64,000 bases of DNA, taken from positions 62,001-126,000 of the forward strand of contig DAOPKN010000002.1 of the NCBI GenBank assembly GCA_035391225.1, given 5' to 3'. Source of the stretch: DAOPKN01 sp035391225. Its GTDB lineage: Bacteria; Thermotogota; Thermotogae; MWEM01. How positions within the stretch are numbered: the stretch's first letter is position 1; each line of letters opens with the position of its first letter. A program made the translations under genes and the position numbers. Positions 49,973 through 58,731 of the stretch are shown piece after piece. The notes under the pieces were generated by a model. The model saw only the letters and a program-made list of their open reading frames with translations, ran no database searches and was not told the origin of the DNA.

Positions 49973-52900
49973 TCAGGGAGAGACGTGGAAGTGCTGTGAT
50001 TGCACCAGTTCCATGATTTTCTCGTAACTGGCATCTTCCCACTTTTCTCCCGTCATGACGTTGTTCTTCCAGTCCTCCAGCCATTTTTCGTCGAACGTCC
50101 CATTTCTCCAGGAATACTCGTACAAGTTCGTGATTTGTTCCAGGAACTGCTCATGCTTTGCCAAGAGTTCCTGGAAGGCAGAAACGTACGATTCCATGCG
50201 CTTGCGCTCGGATTCCTTGAGGTAGGGGTTATTTTCCAAATCCGCGCGGTTCCACTCGTAGGAGGGGGTAAGCAGTGAAATCCCGTCCCGCAAGACCATC
50301 AAGCTCTCCTGGTACATTTCCTTTTCCAAGAAGAACTGGGCGAGATGCGCGTACACAGCAGCGATATCATCGGGAACACCCTGCTGCTGGACGTTGTGCA
50401 TTGCCTCAGCTGCCCATACACGCTTTTCGGCGACTTCCTTGATTTTGGGATACACCTCGTTGATGGAACGGGAGCTGATCAACTTCTCGATGTATTCCTT
50501 GTAAATATCCTCCCAATCGGGGAAGGATTGCCAGTTTGCCGGAAGGATGAAAATGGCGGTATCGTACCATTTCTGGAAATTCTCGAAGGCCTGTGCTTCT
50601 TGCACGCGATGCTGGGTGGCCAGCTCGATAAACTGCTTCTCCCACTGGGGATACCGCTTGGCAAGGTCGAGGTAGGCATTGGTCAGGTGTTCCAGGATCA
50701 CCATTAACTGGTTACTAAAGGTTCCCGCGATGCGGTAGGAGTTTTTCTCGTTGAAGCACAGGAAGGAAGTCTCGAAGTAATCCAGCGCGTCTTGGTACAT
50801 TTTCACCTGGATCCACAACGCGATCAAGGTGCCTTTCCACATCGATTCCAGTTGCGCATCGGTTGCGCCCAGTTTTTGGAACGTGGCCACGTCTGCAGCC
50901 AAGGGCAAATCGCGAAGCGAAGGTTCGATGAAGCGCGTGTCCGGGCGATCCTCCACGAACACTTGCTGCATCATCTGCAACACGGGGGTTTGCCCCTGCG
51001 TTTCCTGCAGCAAGAGGTCCTTTCGTTCGCTACGTACCATCATCAGCGCAAGGTAGAAGAGGCTTTTCCCGTAGTAGTCCGCCGATTCCAAGCTGCTCGA
51101 GAAATTATCCAGTGCGCGGTTGTAGATCCGAAATCCCTCGTTTTGGATTTGCTGCTTCTGTTGCTCCAGCTGGTCCAAGTACCCCTGCAGCCTTTCCAGC
51201 TCTTGGGTGTATGCCTTGGAGAGGTCCTGTAGCCAGCGCAGCTCCAACACGTTCATCTCGGATTCGCTGAGGTTCTTGGGAGCGGAAGCGCGCCGTTGCT
51301 GCAGGTAGGTTTGCTGGTCGAAAACCGCATACTCCCCGGTGCGGTTGGCCAGCTCCTCCATTTTTCCGCGGATCATGCTTTCGTTCTTGGCGGCCTCATC
51401 CTCGTAGGGTTGCAACTGCGAGAGCGTGGAATAAAAACCGTTTCCCTGCTTGAAGAACGATTCTGCCATCATGCTGTTGTACTTCAGGTTGCCCGCGACG
51501 ATGCCCAACGCGATGATTCCCGCCAGCAGGAGCCAAACCCAAAGGGCCTTGGGCTTCAACCGGAAAGCCAGAAAGCCCTTTTTGTTGAAATACGACCCAA
51601 ATCCCAGCCCCCCCATCGTGATTGCCCAAAGTTGGTTGGGCAGAAGGTGCAGCGGGAACTCGGTGAAACTGTGCCCCAGGATTTCAATGAAGCCAACAGC
51701 AAGGAACATCAGCAGCAGCGCATCATCGGGGTTTTCCTGCATGCGCAGAAGGCGAAAGAACATCCACCCCATCAAAACAAGCGTCACGAGCACGGAAACA
51801 ATCCCCAGCAGGCCGATCTCTCCCAAAACCTGGAAGTAATCGTTGTGGGTGCGCTTGAAGTTGGACCACGCATCCACGTATTCCGGGTGATCCTGAACCG
51901 CCTCTCCCATGTAGGTCACCGCGTCCAACATGTACGTTCCAATGCCAGAGCCGATGATGGGGTTATCCTTCCATTGGTACACCGATGCGAGCCAGGCAAA
52001 CAAGCGGTGTTTTCCCCCGGTTACCTGGAATCCCCTGTCGTCGAAAATCGAAGCGGTACGCGAAGCCACGTTGGTACCTGGGGAAATGGGGTTGTTCGGC
52101 ATGGAAAGGATGGTGGGCAAACCGATGGCGACCAGGATGAGCAACCCGATCATGAGCCGATTCGTCCACTTCAAGGTGCGCGCAAACGAGGGGGAAACGG
52201 CGCCGATAGCCACGAAATTGTCTTCGCGTTCCCTTTTGCGCGAAACAACGTAGTAGTAGAAACGGAAAACGAAGAACATGGCAAACCCCACGATCAGGGA
52301 AAGGAAGACGGCCCGTGTTCCCGCCAGCAACACCACGAGGTAGAACAGAACGAAAGAAACCAGCCCCAGTACCTTGATGGAAAAAATGCTGGTTGCGAAA
52401 AGTGGTGTGATCTTCTTTTGTCGGATTTTCCACCCGAAATCGTAGGAGAGGGAGAAGTACACGGCAATGGGTAATAGGGAACCCAGGAAATCGGACACGA
52501 AGTTGGGGTTCCCGATCGTGGCCTTCATGTTCAACTTGCCACCTTTTCCGTACGAACCCAGGAAGAAAGAATCACCGGTGTAAAAGTTCATGAGGGCTTC
52601 GATCGAAACCAAGAGTCCCGCCACGAGAACCGCGGAAAGGAAGAAGGTGATCTCGCGCTTGGTTTTAAAGAAATTCGAGAAGTACAGCACCATGAAAACG
52701 GTGAGGAAGGTGTAGAGGCCGATTTCCAAGGAAAACGGATAGTACCGCGGGTTTTCGGAGAGCACGGTGAAGGTGGACAAAACCGCCGCGATACCAAAAA
52801 CGAACCATCCCACGTGTGCCCAGGAAACGTAGAAGCTAAGCTGCTTCGTGGCGATCCGCCGGAGAAGGAACGCGCAAATCAGGATCGTCATGAAAATGAT

Positions 52901-53068
52901 CAGGAAAAAGTACTTGGACGTGGAAAATTCGTACGTTAACGTGGGATGCGCGAAAATCGCCACGAAAATGAACGTGAAGTACAAGAAGAGATTCTCAAAA
53001 AGCTTCGGACCCGGGAATTTCCATCCCACGGGATCCTTGCCTTTGCTCTGGTTTTTTTTGTTGGCCAT
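49973..53068 (-). CDS. O-antigen ligase/polymerase-like membrane protein with a long soluble C-terminal region
   Basis: 1031 residues. The first 550 hold about twelve membrane helices with the Wzy_C/WaaL pattern, including AGTRAVFLSLIVGF near 250, the large outside loop with GSGIGTYMLDAV near 375 and THNDYFQVLGEIGLLG near 410, where the histidine and nearby residues are typical of ligases that move undecaprenyl-linked glycans. The last 480 residues are soluble, helical and TPR-like, with no membrane segment, and should face the outside. The usual ligase has 400-600 residues. It could polymerise or attach surface glycan, or glycosylate proteins. ATG 53068 follows CGGAGG; the upstream promoter is inside the end of lnt. 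Confidence 0.8.
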   Translation of the reverse strand: MANKKNQSKGKDPVGWKFPGPKLFENLFLYFTFIFVAIFAHPTLTYEFSTSKYFFLIIFMTILICAFLLRRIATKQLSFYVSWAHVGWFVFGIAAVLSTFTVLSENPRYYPFSLEIGLYTFLTVFMVLYFSNFFKTKREITFFLSAVLVAGLLVSIEALMNFYTGDSFFLGSYGKGGKLNMKATIGNPNFVSDFLGSLLPIAVYFSLSYDFGWKIRQKKITPLFATSIFSIKVLGLVSFVLFYLVVLLAGTRAVFLSLIVGFAMFFVFRFYYYVVSRKREREDNFVAIGAVSPSFARTLKWTNRLMIGLLILVAIGLPTILSMPNNPISPGTNVASRTASIFDDRGFQVTGGKHRLFAWLASVYQWKDNPIIGSGIGTYMLDAVTYMGEAVQDHPEYVDAWSNFKRTHNDYFQVLGEIGLLGIVSVLVTLVLMGWMFFRLLRMQENPDDALLLMFLAVGFIEILGHSFTEFPLHLLPNQLWAITMGGLGFGSYFNKKGFLAFRLKPKALWVWLLLAGIIALGIVAGNLKYNSMMAESFFKQGNGFYSTLSQLQPYEDEAAKNESMIRGKMEELANRTGEYAVFDQQTYLQQRRASAPKNLSESEMNVLELRWLQDLSKAYTQELERLQGYLDQLEQQKQQIQNEGFRIYNRALDNFSSSLESADYYGKSLFYLALMMVRSERKDLLLQETQGQTPVLQMMQQVFVEDRPDTRFIEPSLRDLPLAADVATFQKLGATDAQLESMWKGTLIALWIQVKMYQDALDYFETSFLCFNEKNSYRIAGTFSNQLMVILEHLTNAYLDLAKRYPQWEKQFIELATQHRVQEAQAFENFQKWYDTAIFILPANWQSFPDWEDIYKEYIEKLISSRSINEVYPKIKEVAEKRVWAAEAMHNVQQQGVPDDIAAVYAHLAQFFLEKEMYQESLMVLRDGISLLTPSYEWNRADLENNPYLKESERKRMESYVSAFQELLAKHEQFLEQITNLYEYSWRNGTFDEKWLEDWKNNVMTGEKWEDASYEKIMELVQSQHFHVSP

Positions 53069-53103
53069 ACACACCTCCGGGAAGAAAGAACAAAACTACA
53101 CGC

Positions 53104-54624
53104 TTATTGTATCACAACCAGTGCCACGGAAATGACGACAAAAAACCACAAAATCATCCACTCAAAGCCCAAAATGGAAAAGGCGAGGGAAGCCTCGTGC
53201 AACGAAGAGAGCGGAATGGAAAAAACTGAGAAGGTGTTTTGAAAGGGGGGGAGGGTTTTCACCACCCGCCCGTAGGGATCGACGATTCCGGTGATCCCGT
53301 TGTTGGAGACCTGCATACTCCAAGAACGCGTTTCCACGGCACGGAACGGGATTTGGGCGAAATGCAGGGTCAAGGCACGCTCGTTATCGAACCATCCATC
53401 GTTGGTGACCACGGCAAAGGCTTGCGCGCCATTCTGCCGGAAACCCTCGAAAACCTCCGGGTAAAACGATTCGAAGCAGATGGGAAAGGCGACCTTCGCT
53501 CCCTTGATGGAAAAGGGCAGGTATTCCGGACCTGGCTGGTAATACTCCGAGAACCGCAAGAAACCGAAAATCCCGAAAATGGATTCGAAGGGGAGTGATT
53601 CGGTGAACGGGTTCAATTTTCGCTTGGCGTAGAAAAACTCCTCCATGCCTCCTTGGGGCTGGATGCACAGCACCGTGTTGTAGTACAAGGTTTCGTCTGC
53701 TCCTTTTTCGTAAACCGGGGAGGGCACTATGAGCGAAAACCCCCGCTCCTGGCTTATGCGCTCCAGTTCTTCGAGCACGGGTGGATACCTTCGGATATCC
53801 TGGATGAAAACCGCCTCGGGGAAAACCGCAACGTCCACGGGGTCTTGAAGTTGTTGCAGTTCGCTTTCCAACCGCGCAAGGTTTTCCCGCAGGGTGATGG
53901 AGTACTTTTCCTCCGGGCTCATCATCAGTTGGAAAACGGCCACGTCGAGCGTGGGTTCGCTGTTTTCCTGTGACACAGCAGGAAGGAAAATCGAGGAGAG
54001 GGGATTGAGCAGGTACACCGCAGCAACCAGGCAAATAGCCGGCCAGATCGAAAAAAGGCTTTTTCGAGAGCGGAATAGGTGGAAGAAAAAGGCATTGGAG
54101 AAACCGAGCAACAACAGCAGCACACCGCTCCCCCCGAAACGGGCAAGCTGCAAGATCCCCACTTGGAAAGCGAGCGAATCCGAAAAGCGCATGCCGGGGA
54201 AACCCATGGGTCCCCACCCGCGCAACCATTCCGTGCAGAAAAGCAGAAGCGGGATCCAGGCAAGCGCGAGCAATGGATGCTTTCGAAGCCGGTGGCGAAA
54301 AAGAGCGAAGAAAACGCCGAAGAGCCCAAAGAACAACGATTCGAAAAGGCACAGTAACACGAAAATGCCCAGCCCCACCACGGGGGGAAACGACTGAAAA
54401 ACCTGTGGGATATACTTCATGAAAGTGGGCACGATCCAGGAGAACCCCACGCCGAAGTACACCAACCCAAAAAAAAGACCCAACCAAAACCCCTTTGCCG
54501 GGGTCTTGGTTTCCAAGGCAAGTAGGAAAAGGGAGAAGCCAAACCATGCAAGGATATGCACACCAAAGCCGGGTTGTGAAAACGCTAACAACCCTGCGGA
54601 AACCGCGGTGAGAATCCAGGTCAT
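53104..54624 (-). CDS. lnt: Apolipoprotein N-acyltransferase
   Basis: Adds the third acyl chain to lipoproteins. The 506-residue protein has about six N-terminal membrane helices, a nitrilase-type domain (about 224-480) with the catalytic triad E270 (FPEAVF), K334 (YAKRKLNPFTE) and C383 (FPICFES), and a C-terminal membrane helix (YxKxxLxPFxE is the family motif). Lnt is typical of diderm bacteria, which supports an outer membrane. It overlaps the DegT gene by ATGA. A promoter for the following gene lies in its 3' end. Confidence 0.94.
   Translation of the reverse strand: MTWILTAVSAGLLAFSQPGFGVHILAWFGFSLFLLALETKTPAKGFWLGLFFGLVYFGVGFSWIVPTFMKYIPQVFQSFPPVVGLGIFVLLCLFESLFFGLFGVFFALFRHRLRKHPLLALAWIPLLLFCTEWLRGWGPMGFPGMRFSDSLAFQVGILQLARFGGSGVLLLLLGFSNAFFFHLFRSRKSLFSIWPAICLVAAVYLLNPLSSIFLPAVSQENSEPTLDVAVFQLMMSPEEKYSITLRENLARLESELQQLQDPVDVAVFPEAVFIQDIRRYPPVLEELERISQERGFSLIVPSPVYEKGADETLYYNTVLCIQPQGGMEEFFYAKRKLNPFTESLPFESIFGIFGFLRFSEYYQPGPEYLPFSIKGAKVAFPICFESFYPEVFEGFRQNGAQAFAVVTNDGWFDNERALTLHFAQIPFRAVETRSWSMQVSNNGITGIVDPYGRVVKTLPPFQNTFSVFSIPLSSLHEASLAFSILGFEWMILWFFVVISVALVVIQ
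53106..53111 (-). promoter_or_regulatory. Extended -10 promoter for the O-antigen-ligase-like gene
   Basis: Minus-strand TGATACAAT (TACAAT at 53111-53106), overlapping the last codons of lnt. It lies about 38 bases before the ATG. It would let the ligase-like gene and the genes after it be expressed apart from lnt. Confidence 0.5.
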
Positions 54625-55757
54625 GAAGCGATCTCGATGGCGCGCGAGAGGGTGTGGACGACCGTTTGTTGCTCTTCCCCATTCAGTTTATTAAAGAAAG
54701 GCAAAGCGATGGTTCTTCGCGAAATATCTTCGGTGACGGGGAACATGCCTTCTTGGTACCCAAAGCGTTTCCGATACAACGGTTGCAGGTGAATGGGAGA
54801 GAAGTAATTCCGGCAACCGATACCCTCTTCCCGGAGCAGGGCAAGCACACGGTCGCGGTCGATGCCGCGATCCAGGATGACGACGTAGACGAACCAACTC
54901 ATGCGCGTGGTGTTTGGATGGATGAACAGGCTTTCCACCCCTTGAACCGGTGCCAGCAATTCGCGGTAGCGTTCTGCCACCCTGGCGCGCGCATCGAGGA
55001 AAGAATCCAGTTTCTTCACCTGGCAAACCCCCAGCGCGGCCGCAAGCTCGTCCATCCGGAAGTTGAATCCCAATCGCTCGTGTTCCAGCCATGCTTGGCT
55101 CGCGCCACGCCCCTGGTTTCGCATGGAGTGGCAAAGCTCCGCAACGTGGGCATCGTCCGTGACGATCATTCCGCCTTCTCCCGTTGTGATCTGCTTGTTG
55201 GGGTAAAAGGCAAACGTTCCCGCAATTCCGAATCCCCCGCAGGGTTTTCCCTTGTACAACGAGCCGATGGCTTCACAGGAGTCTTCCACCATGCTCAGGT
55301 CATACTCCTGTGCCAAACGTTCCAAGCGCGTGTAATCCGCGGGTTGTCCGAAGACATCGACGGGCAAAATCCCGCGGATCCGCTGCGATCCCTTCAGATC
55401 GTGCAAGGTATTTTCCAGCGCGGACGGGTCGATGTTCAAGGTCATCGGGTCGATATCCACGAAAACGGGGGTGGCACCTTCAAAGAGGAAGATATTGCTG
55501 GAAGCTACGAAGGAAAACGGTGTGGTGACCCAAAAATCCCCTTCGCCCACGCCAATGGATTTGAGTACCAGGCTCAACGCACTGGTTCCGCTGTTCACGG
55601 CGATTCCAAAGCGGCGCCCCGCCAGCTGGGCAACAAGTTTCTCGAATTCCTGTACCTGGGGGCCTATACTCAGGATTCCGGAGCGGAGAACGGAAAGAAC
55701 GAGTTGCTCTTCTTCGGTACCGATATCAGGGGAAGAAAGGGGGATGGTTTTAGGCAT
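54621..55757 (-). CDS. DegT/DnrJ/EryC1/StrS-family sugar aminotransferase
   Basis: PLP enzyme that usually installs amino groups on nucleotide-bound keto-sugars for surface glycans. The 378-residue protein has the N-terminal IPLSSPDIGTEEEQLV, the NSGTSALSLVLKSIGV segment, the aspartate in VEDSCEAIGS, and the PLP lysine K188 in FYPNKQITTGEGG. The C terminus with NYFSPIHLQPLYRKRFGY is typical. The lone position between plsX and lnt, next to an O-antigen-ligase-like gene, fits an envelope role. The ATG at 55757 has AAGGAG upstream and overlaps the plsX end by 8 bases. Confidence 0.9.
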   Translation of the reverse strand: MPKTIPLSSPDIGTEEEQLVLSVLRSGILSIGPQVQEFEKLVAQLAGRRFGIAVNSGTSALSLVLKSIGVGEGDFWVTTPFSFVASSNIFLFEGATPVFVDIDPMTLNIDPSALENTLHDLKGSQRIRGILPVDVFGQPADYTRLERLAQEYDLSMVEDSCEAIGSLYKGKPCGGFGIAGTFAFYPNKQITTGEGGMIVTDDAHVAELCHSMRNQGRGASQAWLEHERLGFNFRMDELAAALGVCQVKKLDSFLDARARVAERYRELLAPVQGVESLFIHPNTTRMSWFVYVVILDRGIDRDRVLALLREEGIGCRNYFSPIHLQPLYRKRFGYQEGMFPVTEDISRRTIALPFFNKLNGEEQQTVVHTLSRAIEIAS

Positions 55758-56754
55758 TGCTCCCACTCCTTTGCGCAAGCTTTTGGGTTTTCTCGACCAA
55801 CCCGTTCCGGACACCCGAAAGGGCGATTTGCAAGGCATTCTGAATGGCGAACGCATCCGAGTTGCCATGCGCTTTCACCACGGGAGCGTTCACTCCGAGA
55901 ATGAAAGCCCCTCCCGTTTGCCGAGGGTCCAGGCGCTTTTTCAGCGCGTGGAAAACGGGTTTCATCAGCAAAGCCCCCAGTTTGGCGAAGATGCCAGCTT
56001 GCTTCACCTCTTCTTTCAACGCATCCAAGATGAAACGGGACACGCCCTCCATGGTCTTGAGCGCGATGTTTCCCGACCAGCCGTCCGTCAGAACCAGTTG
56101 AAACGTTCCGGAAGTGATATCCCGGCCTTCGGCGAATCCCCCGAAAAGCCCCGAGAATTCCTTGGAAAGAACCTGGAAAGCTTCCTTCACCAGTTCGGTT
56201 CCCTTGTCCTCCTCTGTCCCCACGTTCAGGATCGCAATTCGGGGTTGCTTGTCGAACAAATCCTGGTACAACGCAACCCCCAGGTTGGCGAAACCCAGGA
56301 AATGTTCGGGTTTGCATTCCAGGTTTGCTCCACTATCGATCAGGAACACCGGACCCGTGGGGGAAGGGATGGAAGTGCAAATGGCGGGACGTGGGATATT
56401 GGGGATTCTTCCCACAACGAAAGTGGCGACGGCCAAAAGTCCGCCGGTGTTTCCCGCGCTCAGTAACGCGTGCGCCTTGCCTTCTTTCACCAGCTGTGCT
56501 GCGCGAAAGAGGGAAGTTTCTTTTCGCTTCAACACCGAAGAAGGTTTTTCATCCATTCCGAAAAGGTCCGGGGCATCTTCCACGAACATGCGTTCCCGGG
56601 ACGATGTGGGTAACAAGGGTTCCAGCTTTTCCTTTCGACCTACAAGGACGATGTTCCAGTCCGATGAACCCTTGGAAAGGGCCTGCAAGCAACCATCCAC
56701 CACACAACGAGGAGCATGGTCTCCTCCCATTGCATCCACAGCAATCGTGATCAT
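55750..56754 (-). CDS. plsX: Phosphate acyltransferase PlsX
   Basis: Makes acyl-phosphate from acyl-ACP, the substrate of PlsY (gene at 11608). The 334-residue protein begins ITIAVDAMGGDHAP, the PlsX hallmark, and contains SAGNTGGLLAVATFVVGRIPNIPRPAI, NVGTEEDKGTELVKEAF and LTDGWSGNIALKTMEG. The ATG at 56754 follows GGGGGGA by eight bases. A minus-strand promoter lies about 55 bases upstream; the leader has two long T runs. Having plsX and plsY but no fab genes nearby is not unusual. Confidence 0.96.
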   Translation of the reverse strand: MITIAVDAMGGDHAPRCVVDGCLQALSKGSSDWNIVLVGRKEKLEPLLPTSSRERMFVEDAPDLFGMDEKPSSVLKRKETSLFRAAQLVKEGKAHALLSAGNTGGLLAVATFVVGRIPNIPRPAICTSIPSPTGPVFLIDSGANLECKPEHFLGFANLGVALYQDLFDKQPRIAILNVGTEEDKGTELVKEAFQVLSKEFSGLFGGFAEGRDITSGTFQLVLTDGWSGNIALKTMEGVSRFILDALKEEVKQAGIFAKLGALLMKPVFHALKKRLDPRQTGGAFILGVNAPVVKAHGNSDAFAIQNALQIALSGVRNGLVEKTQKLAQRSGSNA

Positions 56755-56806
56755 TGTCGTTGTCCCCCCAAAAAAAAGCATCGAAAAAAAACGTCCATAC
56801 AAGGGG

Positions 56807-56812
56807 ATTATA
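56807..56812 (-). promoter_or_regulatory. -10 promoter for plsX
   Basis: Minus-strand TGTATAAT with TATAAT at 56812-56807, diverging from the rubredoxin promoter. The leader of about 45 bases contains T runs of nine and about eight bases, which is unusual and could affect initiation. Confidence 0.55.
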
Positions 56813-56857
56813 CACTATGTTTCGTTCTTTTTTTCAGGCTTTGTTCACCGAATGCAA

Positions 56858-56887
56858 TTCACAAATGAAAAACAATTCCTGTATAAT
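56858..56887 (+). promoter_or_regulatory. Promoter for the rubredoxin-fprA-dfx genes
   Basis: A -35 of TTCACA (56858-56863) and a -10 of TATAAT (56882-56887) with an 18-base spacer; one of the few promoters here with a good -35. It lies 32 bases before the rubredoxin ATG. I see no clear operator palindrome. Confidence 0.7.
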
Positions 56888-56918
56888 ATTTGAAGAACCT
56901 AAATTGAGGAGGGATAGC

Positions 56919-57077
56919 ATGGACAAGTATGTTTGCACGATTTGTGGGTACGTGTACGATCCAGAAGTAGGAGACCCCGACAATAACGTGGAACCGGGTA
57001 CGCCCTTTGAAAAGGTTCCGGAAGAGTGGGTTTGCCCGGATTGCGGAGCGGGAAAAGACGCCTTTGAAAAAGAGTAA
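56919..57077 (+). CDS. Rubredoxin
   Basis: 52-residue iron protein with a single Fe(Cys)4 site: C6-T-I-C9 and C39-P-D-C42. The core (YVCTICGYVYDPEVGDPDNN and the EWVCPDCGAGKDAFE end) is standard. It is a one-electron carrier that reduces flavodiiron protein and superoxide reductase, both of which are encoded immediately downstream. The start follows GAGGAGGG; an upstream in-frame ATG run to 56754 crosses the promoter and is rejected. Confidence 0.97.
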   Translation: MDKYVCTICGYVYDPEVGDPDNNVEPGTPFEKVPEEWVCPDCGAGKDAFEKE

Positions 57078-57101
57078 GTACCGCAGGGAGGGGATCAACA
57101 A

Positions 57102-58280
57102 TTGGCGATTCGAAAGATCAAGCCAGGGATTTACAACGTAGGGGTCATCGACTGGGACCGTGAAACTTTTGACGAACTCATTCCCTTACCAGAAGGGACC
57201 TCGTACAATGCCTACCTGGTGCAAGGCGAAACGAAGACCGCGCTCGTGGACACGGCTGATCCGGAAGGCAAAGAAGAGTTTTTCCGCAACCTGGAAGAGT
57301 TGGGCGTCTCCCGGATCGACTACCTGGTTTCCAACCATACCGAGCAAGACCATTCGGGGTTGATTCCGGATGTACTGGAGCGCTATCCCGAAGCCCTGGT
57401 TCTGACGAACAAGAAATGCAAGGAGTTGCTCCAGGTACACCTCGTGCTTCCGGAGGAAAAGTTCCAAGTCGTGGAGAACGGAGAAAAGGTTGAGCTGGGT
57501 GGCAAAACACTGCAGTTCTTCCTGACCCCTTGGGTGCATTGGCCCGAGACCCAGATCACGTTCCTGCCCGAAGAGGGGATACTGTTTCCGTGCGACTTCT
57601 TGGGTTCGCATCTTGCCAGCAACGAAGCCTTTTCCAAGAACGATGGCAGGGTTTTCCGGGCCGCAAAACGATACTTCGCCGAAATCATGATGCCCTTTGC
57701 GAACCACGTGAAAAAGCACCTGGAATTGCTCAAGACGTTGGAGATTCGAATGGTTTGCCCCAGCCATGGGCCGGCTTTTGACGATCCCTCGTTTATTCTA
57801 TCCGCCTACGATGATTGGGTGAACGGACCCGTGCGCAACAAGGTATTGATCCCTTACGTTTCCATGCATGGAAGTGTGCAGAAAATGGCGCAGCACCTTT
57901 TGAACGCATTTTCCCGTGAAGGCATCGAAGCCCACCTGATGAACATGGCCAAAACCGATACGGGTGATTTTGCCATTGAACTGGTGGACGCCGCAACGGT
58001 TCTGATGGGGGTTTCTGCGATGCTTAGCGCTCCCCATCCTTTGATGCTGCAAACGGCGCTTTTGGTGAATGCGTTTCGGCCCAAAACCCGTTTCGTGGGG
58101 CTGTTTCATTCCTATGGCTGGGGCTCACGTACGGTGGAAATTATGCAACAAACCTTGAAAGCTGTGAAAGCGGAATGGTTGGAACCCGTGGTGGTGCGCG
58201 GAATCCCAAGGGAGGAAGATCTGCTCCGCTTGGATGCATTGGTGAAAACCGTTTGCGCGCATCACGCCCAATTGCAATAA
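57102..58280 (+). CDS. fprA: A-type flavodiiron protein (oxygen/NO reductase)
   Basis: Reduces O2 to water (or NO to N2O) with a diiron site in a metallo-beta-lactamase domain and FMN in a flavodoxin domain. Diiron ligands are visible: H79-x-E81-x-D83-H84, H146, D165 and H222. The flavodoxin domain covers about 251-392 (VLIPYVSMHGSVQKMAQHLL). The 392-residue length is class A without extra modules, so it takes electrons from the rubredoxin next to it. The start is TTG at 57102 with GGAGGGG eight bases before it. It is the O2-scavenging half of a defence operon. Confidence 0.95.
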   Translation: MAIRKIKPGIYNVGVIDWDRETFDELIPLPEGTSYNAYLVQGETKTALVDTADPEGKEEFFRNLEELGVSRIDYLVSNHTEQDHSGLIPDVLERYPEALVLTNKKCKELLQVHLVLPEEKFQVVENGEKVELGGKTLQFFLTPWVHWPETQITFLPEEGILFPCDFLGSHLASNEAFSKNDGRVFRAAKRYFAEIMMPFANHVKKHLELLKTLEIRMVCPSHGPAFDDPSFILSAYDDWVNGPVRNKVLIPYVSMHGSVQKMAQHLLNAFSREGIEAHLMNMAKTDTGDFAIELVDAATVLMGVSAMLSAPHPLMLQTALLVNAFRPKTRFVGLFHSYGWGSRTVEIMQQTLKAVKAEWLEPVVVRGIPREEDLLRLDALVKTVCAHHAQLQ

Positions 58281-58298
58281 GGGAAGGAGGAAGGAAAA

Positions 58299-58679
58299 GT
58301 GACGAAGAGAAACCAAGTGTACAAGTGTTCCCTTTGTGGGAACATTGTGGAAGTGTTGCACGAGGGAAAGGGCCAGCTGGTCTGTTGTGGCGAGCCCATG
58401 GAACTCTTGGAGGAGAAAACGGCGGAACAAGCGAACGAAAAACACGTACCCGTGGTACACCAATTGGAGAATGGCATCAAGGTGGTCGTGGGTTCTACCG
58501 TGCATCCCATGTTGGAAAACCACTTCATTGAGTGGATCGAGGTTTTGGATGGCAAAGGAGTGTATCGAAAGCATCTGCAACCCGGCGATGCCCCGGAATG
58601 TATCTTCGAGAACGTGGGAGACATCGTTCAAGTTCGAGAGCATTGCAACGTGCATGGCTTGTGGGTGTATAACGTATAA
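58299..58679 (+). CDS. dfx: Desulfoferrodoxin, class I superoxide reductase
   Basis: Reduces superoxide to hydrogen peroxide using an Fe(His)4Cys centre. The 126-residue protein has the N-terminal desulforedoxin centre (C10, C13, C29, C30) and the catalytic centre (H49, H69, H75, C116, H119, with E47 in the EKHVP motif), so it is the full two-iron type. The GTG at 58299 has GAAGGAGG upstream. Its electron donor is most likely the rubredoxin at 56919. A strong hairpin terminator follows. Confidence 0.96.
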   Translation: MTKRNQVYKCSLCGNIVEVLHEGKGQLVCCGEPMELLEEKTAEQANEKHVPVVHQLENGIKVVVGSTVHPMLENHFIEWIEVLDGKGVYRKHLQPGDAPECIFENVGDIVQVREHCNVHGLWVYNV

Positions 58680-58685
58680 TTTCAC

Positions 58686-58716
58686 GGAAAAAGGGGGGGT
58701 TCCCCCCCCGTTTTCC
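58686..58716 (+). terminator. Intrinsic terminator after dfx
   Basis: A long hairpin GGAAAAAGGGGGGG / CCCCCCCCGTTTTCC with a two-base loop (TT). The seven-G and eight-C runs form the stem, and the T tract is inside the descending arm. It separates the oxygen-defence genes from yggS, with the yggS ribosome binding site only a few bases away. Confidence 0.7.
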
Positions 58717-58731
58717 CCTGGGAGGCACACG

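Noticed and set aside
50792..52474. Long plus-strand frames opposite the O-antigen-ligase-like gene
   Set aside because: No ribosome binding sites or family-like motifs; the opposite strand encodes a coherent membrane protein.
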